Source: Limnohabitans sp. (lineage in GTDB: Bacteria > Pseudomonadota > Gammaproteobacteria > Burkholderiales > Burkholderiaceae_C). From it: a stretch of DNA of 5,538 nt. This document shows positions 1-4,699 of the stretch, piece after piece; position 1 is the first letter of the stretch; each line of letters starts with the position of its first letter. The stretch spans positions 1 to 5,538 of the forward strand of contig JACDQO010000218.1 of NCBI GenBank assembly GCA_015657605.1, in the 5' to 3' direction. The position numbers and the translations under genes are program-made. The notes beneath the pieces were generated by a model, which saw nothing but the letters and a program-made list of their open reading frames with translations, made no database searches and was not told the DNA's origin.

Positions 1-1
1 C

Positions 2-734
2 ACCACGCAAGACATCCGGTTAGGGCTGGGTGCCAACGGCACCCCCGCAGACTTGAAGCGTCTGGGCTTTGACACCACCCTCAGCATTGAAGGTTCGACG
101 CCTGACGACCTGTTGGTCTTTGTCACCGACACCGCCATCCCCGTCAATGCGACCAGCAGCGTCAGCGTGCAGGCCCAATTCACCGACATCGCAGGCGAGA
201 TGAAGCAAGCCTTGCGGGCCTCGCAGCTCAAGGTCAGCTTCACCAGCAACACCCAATACCGCATCATCGACACACGCACCCTGTCGGTTTTGGCCGAACG
301 AACCCTGGTGCCCGACCCTCTCTCGCCCACACCCAGCCTGACCTACCGGGGCCTGAAGCTGGAATTTTCCACCGCGCCCAAACAAGGTGACGAATTCACC
401 ATCGATGGCAACCGCGACGGCATCGGCAACAACGAGACCATGCTGGCCATGGTGGCCTTGGAAAACGAGCGCCTGATGCCCGGAGGCTTGACCATTACCG
501 AGGCCTACATTGAACGGGTCAACCAGGTCGGCAACGTGGCCAGGCAAGCTGCTATTGCCGAGCAGGCACTGAACGTTGTTTACGAACAAGCGCAAGAAGC
601 CCGCGACGGGATCTCAGGCGTTAGCTGATGAGGAGGCCTCCTCTTTGGTTCGGTTTCAGCAGGCCTACCAAGCCAATGCGAAAGTCATGCAAACAGCCAT
701 GGCTTTGTTCGATGCGATCCTACAAGTTCGCTAA
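2..734 (+). CDS. flgK: Flagellar hook-associated protein 1 FlgK, C-terminal part, with apparent frameshift
   Basis: FlgK is the first hook-filament junction protein, exported by the flagellar type III system and assembled on the hook tip. The reading frame is open from base 2, so the 5' part lies outside the window. About 244 C-terminal residues are present; full-length family members are usually 550-650 residues. The segment GNNETMLAMVALENERLMPGG and the following ITEAYIERVNQVGNVARQA match the FlgK C-terminal region. The helix that ends the protein (DEEASSLVRFQQAYQANAKV, then MQTAMALFDAILQVR) is the classic FlgK C-terminus, but it lies in a different frame from DGISGVS. The first frame stops at 626-628; the tail reads from 627 to the TAA at 732-734. 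The family motif here is usually GV(N/S)LDEEA, so two bases appear lost near 623-627. flgL follows 11 bases later, so the two are probably co-transcribed. Identity is secure; whether the break is biological is doubtful. Confidence 0.93.
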
Positions 735-748
735 AGGAAATCCACGTG
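733..748 (+). promoter_or_regulatory. Ribosome binding site and GTG start of flgL
   Basis: AAAGGAAA (733-740) overlaps the flgK stop codon and lies 7 bases (GGA to start) before GTG at 746. This supports the GTG start, which gives the typical FlgL N-terminus MKISTSFLFDR. No in-frame ATG nearby would preserve that N-terminus. Confidence 0.8.
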
Positions 749-1671
749 AAAATCTCCACATCCTTCCTTTTCGACCGCGCCACCGAGCGCATGAGCACCA
801 TCCAGAACAAACTGGCTACCACCCAAGCTCAGTTGGCTGTAGGCAAACAAATCCTGTCGCCCAGCGATGCGCCCGACCAAGCCGCCGCCATTCAGCGCCT
901 CAAGGGAGAAGTTCAGCGTCAAGACAGTCACATGCGGACCCTCCAGGTTGCTGTCCAGCGCTACACCGCCGAAGAGACAGCCCTGTCTTCATCCAACGAC
1001 ATCTTGATCCGAATGAAAGAACTGGGTTTGCAAGCCGCCAACGACACTCTGGCCGCCGATGACCGCAAGGCCATTGGAATGGAAATGAAAGCTCTTCGTG
1101 ATCAACTGCTGAGCTTGGGCAATACGCGCGATGACAGCGGCAACTATTTGTTTTCCGGCACTCGGGTGAACACGCCAGCATTTGCCGAAGATGCCACTGG
1201 CAAAGTCATTTACCAAGGTGACCAGACCCAAACCCGCATACCCGCAGGGGTTGAGCGCACCGTACAGTTCACCGCGCGGGCACCGACGTCTTCAGCCGCG
1301 TGGTGCGCGATAACCCAGACCAAACCAAAACAAGCGTCGGATTTTTTGACGCACTGGACCAAATGATCCAAAGCATTGACAACAGTCAGACCCCAAGAAT
1401 TCATCAAGGTGTGGCTGACATTACCCAAATGCACAACAACTTGACGCTCGCACAAGCCCAAAACGGATCTGACCAATCGGTTGTTCAAGCACAACTGGCC
1501 GTGATGGATGAAACCACCCTGCGCATCAAATCCACACTGTCCGAGATTGAAGACTTGGACTATGCCGAAGCCGTTACACGCATGAACAAGGAAATGATGT
1601 CCTTGGAAGCGGCCATGGGCAGCTTTCAAAAAATCTCAAGCATGACACTCTTTGATTACATCCGGGGTTGA
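746..1671 (+). CDS. flgL: Flagellar hook-associated protein 3 FlgL, with apparent frameshift
   Basis: FlgL is the second hook-filament junction protein, located between FlgK and flagellin, and is flagellin-like at both ends. The N-terminal part (residues 1-178) has the signature MKISTSFLFDR, LSPSDAPDQAAAI and DDSGNYLFSGTRVNTPAF. At 1278-1280 the frame breaks: ERTVQFTAR is followed by nonsense, while GTDVFSRVVRDNPDQ starts at once in the -1 frame and runs to the TGA at 1669-1671. The tail has the helix DETTLRIKSTLSEIEDLDYA, then EAVTRMNKEMMSLEAAM, and ends SMTLFDYIRG. One extra G in the run at 1278-1280 would restore a single 308-residue protein, close to the family size of about 300-420. The corrected protein has no cysteine, whereas the out-of-frame tail would include one. 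Without correction the product stops after 206 residues and would lack the C-terminal D0 helix needed for junction assembly. The gene sits between flgK and fliD and is probably in the same operon. Confidence 0.94.
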
Positions 1672-1690
1672 ATTTTTCGAATAGAAAAAT
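1672..1690 (+). other. Short AT-rich inverted repeat in the flgL-fliD gap
   Basis: The arms ATTTTTC (1672-1678) and GAAAAAT (1684-1690) are perfectly complementary around a 5-base loop. The repeat begins directly after the flgL stop. The stem is weak (one G-C pair) and has no T-run after it, so a terminator is unlikely. It could mark an RNA processing point or be chance. Confidence 0.35.
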
Positions 1691-1701
1691 ACAAACTGAC
1701 C

Positions 1702-3110
1702 ATGACATCCACCAATCTTATCTCTGCTTTGGGCGCCGGTTCTGGCGTTGATGTCAAAGCGCTCGCAGAAAGCCTTGTGGAAGCAGAGCGAGCACCCAGA
1801 AAAGAGCGGATTGACGCCAAAATCACTCAAACAGAAGCCAAAATCTCAGGCTATGGCGCACTCAATCAGCCTTATTCGATTTGCAAACTGCGTTCAAGAC
1901 GGTCAATGACGCCAAAGATTTTTCCACCTTAAAAGCCACCAACAGTCAGCCCAGCGCGATGGGCATCACCACCAGTTCAAGTGCGACAGCAGGAACATAC
2001 GACATCGTAGTCACCCAATTGGCGCAAGCCACAAGGCGGGCAAGCGACTCCTTCGCCTTGGATAAAACGTTTACTGCAGGTTTGGAGTTAACTTTGACAG
2101 TGGGCACCACACCCACCACCATTGAGGTGACCACCAACACCCCCGCAGGAATTGTCAGTGCCGTCAATGCCCAGACAGCGACCACTGGCATCAGCGCTCA
2201 ACTGATCAACACAGGTAACGCATACACATTGGTATTTAATGGCGCAGAAGGCGAAGACAATGATTTCACGGTCAGCAGCAACTCTACTGAGCTGACCTTT
2301 CAAGCTGCTGTTTTGCAAAGCGCGCAAGATGCCGAGTTGAACATCAACGGCATCGACATCACCTCTTCCAGCAACACCATTGATGAAGCCCTAGAGGGCG
2401 TGACACTCAATCTTTACACCACAACTGCCAGTGCCCGCATCAGCCTCACGCCGGAAGTGAGTGCCATCAAGGCCAATGTCCAAGGTTTGGTAACGGCTTA
2501 CAACAATTTTGCAGAAAGCGTGAAGGTCCTCAACGACCGAAGCAGCGAAGTCGAACTGTTTGGAGGTGCTCTGGCCGGTGACAGCCTGCTACAAAGCATC
2601 AAATCGCAGGTCAGAAGCATGATCACGGGAGACTTCACGCTTTATACAGACAGCGTCAACCTGACCGACCCACAAAACGCCAACATCAACGCCGCCTGGC
2701 AAGTGGGTTTGAGTTTTGACCGAAATGGCAAACTTCAACTGGACGAAGACAAACTGGAGAGTGCTTTCAGCCAATACCCGACCGAGGTGGTGACACTTTT
2801 TTCAGCCAACACCAACGACCTGAGTGAATTCAGCACCGTTTCTGCTGGCCTGGCTGGTACAGCTGTGCGTGAGATTGACAAAATGCTTCGGTCCACAAGT
2901 CTGTTGACGGAACAGACAAGCAATGCCACCAAAAAGATCGACCTTTATAAAGCCGACTTGGAGAAGCTGGAAGAGCGCATGAAAGCGCTACTGGAACGCT
3001 ACATGAAACAGTTCGCGCTGATGGACAGCATCGTGGGCAGCAGCAACAGCATGCGTGAAAGCATGAAAAGCAGCTTCGAAGGCATGATGGCTTCCTATAC
3101 CAATAAATAA
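1702..3110 (+). CDS. fliD: Flagellar filament cap protein FliD (hook-associated protein 2), with apparent frameshift
   Basis: FliD forms the cap at the filament tip and directs insertion of flagellin subunits. The N-terminus MTSTNLISALGAGSGVDVKA with ALAESLVEAERAPRKERID is the FliD_N signature. After residue 55 (GALN) the first frame runs into nonsense and stops at residue 76. The true continuation (ALFDLQTAFKTVNDAKDF) starts at 1869 in the next frame and runs to the TAA at 3108-3110. Adding one G at 1869 (CAGCC to CAGGCC) gives one protein of 469 residues, the usual size. The FliD_C region covers roughly residues 230-450 and ends in a coiled-coil-like helix (KKIDLYKADLEKLEERMKAL, then MKQFALMDSIVGSSNSM). 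The only cysteine is in the out-of-frame tail. No clear Shine-Dalgarno sequence precedes the ATG, but the N-terminus fixes this start. The usual neighbours fliS and fliT do not follow here. Confidence 0.95.
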
Positions 3111-3121
3111 GCTTTATTTAT
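3103..3121 (+). other. AT-only stem-loop overlapping the fliD stop codon
   Basis: The arms ATAAATAA (3103-3110) and TTATTTAT (3114-3121) are perfectly complementary around the 3-base loop GCT. The left arm contains the last codons and stop of fliD. All stem pairs are A-T, so it is too weak to be a strong terminator. The GC-rich hairpin about 90 bases downstream is the better terminator candidate. Confidence 0.4.
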
Positions 3122-3173
3122 AGAGGTTATTTAGTTTTAAATCATATGTTTGATCAGCCACGCAAATAATTTC

Positions 3174-3200
3174 TCAAGTTTACGTCGCTCGCTCCGATAC
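3174..3200 (+). promoter_or_regulatory. Probable sigma-28 (FliA) promoter of flaG
   Basis: TCAAGTTT (3174-3181), an 11-base spacer, then TCCGATAC (3193-3200) fits the known FliA consensus TAAAGTTT-N11-GCCGATAA at 7 of 8 and 6 of 8 positions with the exact spacing. It predicts an RNA start near 3206-3208 and a flaG leader of about 80 bases. It is weaker than the fliC1 promoter but is the only good candidate in this gap. Confidence 0.7.
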
Positions 3201-3205
3201 CTTTA

Positions 3206-3249
3206 ACGTCCCCATCCGCTTTTGCAGCGATGGGGTTCGTCCGTTTTTT
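3206..3249 (+). terminator. Intrinsic terminator-like hairpin and T-run between fliD and flaG
   Basis: CCCCAT (3210-3215) pairs with ATGGGG (3230-3235). CGC (3217-3219) pairs with GCG (3227-3229) after one bulged C, leaving the loop TTTTGCA. ACG (3206-3208) can extend the stem with CGT (3238-3240). TTTTTT follows at 3244-3249. This would end the flgK-flgL-fliD transcript. It also lies just after the predicted flaG RNA start, so it may instead be, or also be, a leader structure in the flaG mRNA. Confidence 0.6.
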
Positions 3250-3273
3250 ATGCATGTCATAAAGATCCGAAAT

Positions 3274-3280
3274 AAAGGAA
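3274..3280 (+). promoter_or_regulatory. Ribosome binding site of flaG
   Basis: AAAGGAA lies with its GGA 7 bases before the ATG at 3287, a good Shine-Dalgarno match that supports this start. Confidence 0.75.
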
Positions 3281-3286
3281 CTCGCC

Positions 3287-3688
3287 ATGAGCACCGACAT
3301 CAACTTGAGCGCCGCCACACTGTCGAACCGACCCGCTGTTGCCTCCAACCAAGAGGCTAAACAAGCGGCAGCCGCGTCGAATACAAAACCAACTGAAGCC
3401 CCAAGGCCTGAAATCAAGTTGGTGCTGCCTGAAAAATCAGATCTCCAGTTTGACCCCAAAGAAATGCAGCGCAATCTGCAAGAAGCCATTGAGCGCCTGA
3501 ACGAGCAAATGAAAAACAATGGCCGTCAATTGAACTTTTCGGTTGATAAAACGATCGACCGAACCGTCGTGCAGGTGAAAAACGCAGAAACCGGCGAGTT
3601 GATTCGTCAAATTCCTGATGAAACCTTGCTGCGCGTGGCCCACAGCATCGAGCAAGTCAAAGGCATGTTGCTGGATGAAAAGTCGTGA
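3287..3688 (+). CDS. flaG: FlaG family flagellar protein
   Basis: This is a 133-residue protein of the FlaG family, typical in length. The first 50 or so residues are low-complexity and Ala/Pro/Lys-rich (QEAKQAAAASNTKPTEAPRP). Residues 57-80 form a charged, probably helical stretch (KEMQRNLQEAIERLNEQMKN). The conserved FlaG core follows: LNFSVDKTIDRTVVQVKNAE, then TGELIRQIP at 102-110, ending in a helix to residue 133. In other bacteria, loss of FlaG often gives longer filaments, so it is linked to filament-length control; its exact mechanism is not settled. It has no cysteine and no signal peptide. It lies between fliD and fliC1 with a terminator-like hairpin upstream and its own sigma-28 promoter candidate, so it is probably a class 3 late gene. 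No frameshift is seen. Confidence 0.95.
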   Translation: MSTDINLSAATLSNRPAVASNQEAKQAAAASNTKPTEAPRPEIKLVLPEKSDLQFDPKEMQRNLQEAIERLNEQMKNNGRQLNFSVDKTIDRTVVQVKNAETGELIRQIPDETLLRVAHSIEQVKGMLLDEKS

Positions 3689-3713
3689 ACAGCAAATTTT
3701 TTGTTGTTGTCCT

Positions 3714-3740
3714 TAAAGTTTTGAATTGACTGGCCGATTC
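3714..3740 (+). promoter_or_regulatory. Sigma-28 (FliA) promoter of fliC1
   Basis: TAAAGTTT (3714-3721), an 11-base spacer, then GCCGATTC (3733-3740) matches the known FliA consensus TAAAGTTT-N11-GCCGATAA at 14 of 16 positions with exact spacing. The predicted RNA start is near 3746-3748, giving a fliC1 leader of about 70 bases. This is the expected late-gene promoter for flagellin. Confidence 0.92.
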
Positions 3741-3749
3741 ATCAACCAT

Positions 3750-3772
3750 GCAAGAGGAAATATCCATCTTGC
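3750..3772 (+). promoter_or_regulatory. Stem-loop at the 5' end of the fliC1 leader
   Basis: GCAAGAGGA (3750-3758) pairs with TCC (3763-3765) and TCTTGC (3767-3772) with one bulged A, closing the loop AATA. It starts within a few bases of the predicted RNA start. 5'-terminal stems of this type can stabilise mRNA; that role here is inference. Confidence 0.45.
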
Positions 3773-3806
3773 TCTGGAATAACTTCCATCAACATTTTGT
3801 GCCTTC

Positions 3807-3811
3807 AGGAG
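3807..3811 (+). promoter_or_regulatory. Ribosome binding site of fliC1
   Basis: AGGAG lies 7 bases before the ATG at 3819, a strong Shine-Dalgarno sequence suited to a highly expressed gene. Confidence 0.85.
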
Positions 3812-3818
3812 TTCTAAC

Positions 3819-4643
3819 ATGACTGCCATCAACACCAACGTCAAATCGCTCATTGCACAGCAAGCATTGACCGTGAACAACCGTGGTCTGACCAAGACCA
3901 TGGAGCAACTGTCCACCGGCAAGCGCATCAACAGCGCATCCGACGACGCTGCCGGCTTGTCGATCAGCAACAAGATGACGGCACAAATTCGCGGTTTGAA
4001 CCAGGCAGTTCGCAACGCCAACGACGCCATCTCCATGGTGCAAACGGCTGAAGGCGCCTTGAATGAAGTCACCAACATGCTCCAGCGCATGCGCGAGCTG
4101 GCGGTGCAGTCGGTCAACGGCACCAACAACTCGACCGATCGCGGCTCGCTCGATGCAGAATTCGACCAGCTGAACTCTGAAATTTCCCGTATCTCCAACA
4201 AAACCACTTGGAACGGTATGGAAATCTTGGGTTCTGCTGCTGCTGCAATCGCGTTCCAAGCAGGGCCAGCAGCTAGCGATACAGTGACTGTTACGTTCCA
4301 AAACGTCTCGTCATTAGGCGGCATAGTTACCGCCGCTGCCGAGGGTCTTGATACAGCCGTCAGTGCCACCAGCGCGATTGTTGATCTCGACCAAGCCATC
4401 TCCACTGTGGATGCTTACCGCTCCACTTTGGGTGCCGTGGTCAACCGCCTGAACTACGCTGCAGACAACTTGACCAATGTGGCCACCAACACTGCTGCGT
4501 CCCGCAGCCGCATACTGGACACCGATTACGCGGCAACAACGACTGAACTGGCTCGCACACAGATCATCCAACAGGCCGCCACAGCCATGCTGGCGCAGGC
4601 GAACCAGTCACCGTCCTCAGTGCTTTCGCTGTTACAGCAGTGA
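3819..4643 (+). CDS. fliC: Flagellin FliC, first of two tandem copies
   Basis: This is the filament subunit, a complete protein of 274 residues. The N-terminal D0/D1 region is canonical: MTAINTNVKSLIAQQ, then MEQLSTGKRINSASDDAAGL, then LNEVTNMLQRMRELAVQ. The C-terminal D1/D0 region is also canonical (STLGAVVNRLNYAADNL, RILDTDYAATTTELARTQII) and ends in VLSLLQQ. Only about 55-60 residues (about 139-197) lie between them, with FQAGPAASDTVTVTF as the D1 hairpin. The surface D2/D3 domains are therefore absent, as in other short flagellins. LQRMRELAVQ at residues 88-97 corresponds to the region known in other flagellins to be recognised by TLR5. There is no cysteine and no frameshift. The gene has a strong sigma-28 promoter and ribosome site. 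The central stretch has a short GCT/GCA run encoding four alanines (4234-4245). Confidence 0.98.
   Translation: MTAINTNVKSLIAQQALTVNNRGLTKTMEQLSTGKRINSASDDAAGLSISNKMTAQIRGLNQAVRNANDAISMVQTAEGALNEVTNMLQRMRELAVQSVNGTNNSTDRGSLDAEFDQLNSEISRISNKTTWNGMEILGSAAAAIAFQAGPAASDTVTVTFQNVSSLGGIVTAAAEGLDTAVSATSAIVDLDQAISTVDAYRSTLGAVVNRLNYAADNLTNVATNTAASRSRILDTDYAATTTELARTQIIQQAATAMLAQANQSPSSVLSLLQQ
4560..4639 (+). repeat. Flagellin 3'-end repeat, copy 1
   Basis: This 80-base stretch at the end of fliC1 matches 5459-5538 in fliC2 at 78 of 80 positions. The differences are at 4586/5485 and 4634/5533; both are silent third-position changes. Confidence 0.9.
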
Positions 4644-4663
4644 TTTGAAGTCATCTCTCTACT

Positions 4664-4681
4664 GATTACCAATCGATTACC
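4664..4681 (+). repeat. Short direct repeat GATTACC in the fliC1-fliC2 gap
   Basis: GATTACC occurs at 4664-4670 and again at 4675-4681, 11 bases apart, about one helical turn. No sigma-28 -35 element is visible in this 56-base gap and there is no terminator, so fliC2 is probably transcribed from the fliC1 promoter. The repeat may be chance. Confidence 0.4.
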
Positions 4682-4688
4682 TGACATT

Positions 4689-4693
4689 TGGAG
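4689..4693 (+). promoter_or_regulatory. Ribosome binding site of fliC2
   Basis: TGGAG lies 6 bases before the ATG at 4700. It is slightly weaker than the AGGAG of fliC1, which may mean lower translation. Confidence 0.7.
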
Positions 4694-4699
4694 CCAAAC

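Noticed and set aside
20..595. A 191-codon - strand open frame opposite flgK
   Set aside because: It mirrors the coding frame of flgK, is Gly/Val/Gln-rich without any family signature, and has no supporting context.
628..1062. A 144-codon + strand open frame rich in Arg, Pro and His over the flgK end and flgL start
   Set aside because: It overlaps flgL and the true flgK tail in another frame, and its composition is that of a wrong-frame translation.
1278..1280. Phase-variable switch or programmed frameshift in flgL
   Set aside because: A three-base G run is too short for slippage switching, there is no slippery heptamer with a following structure, and two neighbouring genes have similar indels, so sequencing error is more likely.
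3688..3708. AT-rich inverted repeat after the flaG stop (AACAGCAAA and TTTGTTGTT around TTT) as a terminator
   Set aside because: The stem is nearly all A-U with one G-U pair and is not followed by a T-run; it directly precedes the fliC1 promoter and may be chance.
3713..4405. A 230-codon open frame on the - strand opposite fliC1 and its leader
   Set aside because: It is antisense to a certain flagellin gene, has no recognisable motif or ribosome site, and arises from the flagellin codon pattern; shorter antisense frames lie opposite fliC2 in the same way.
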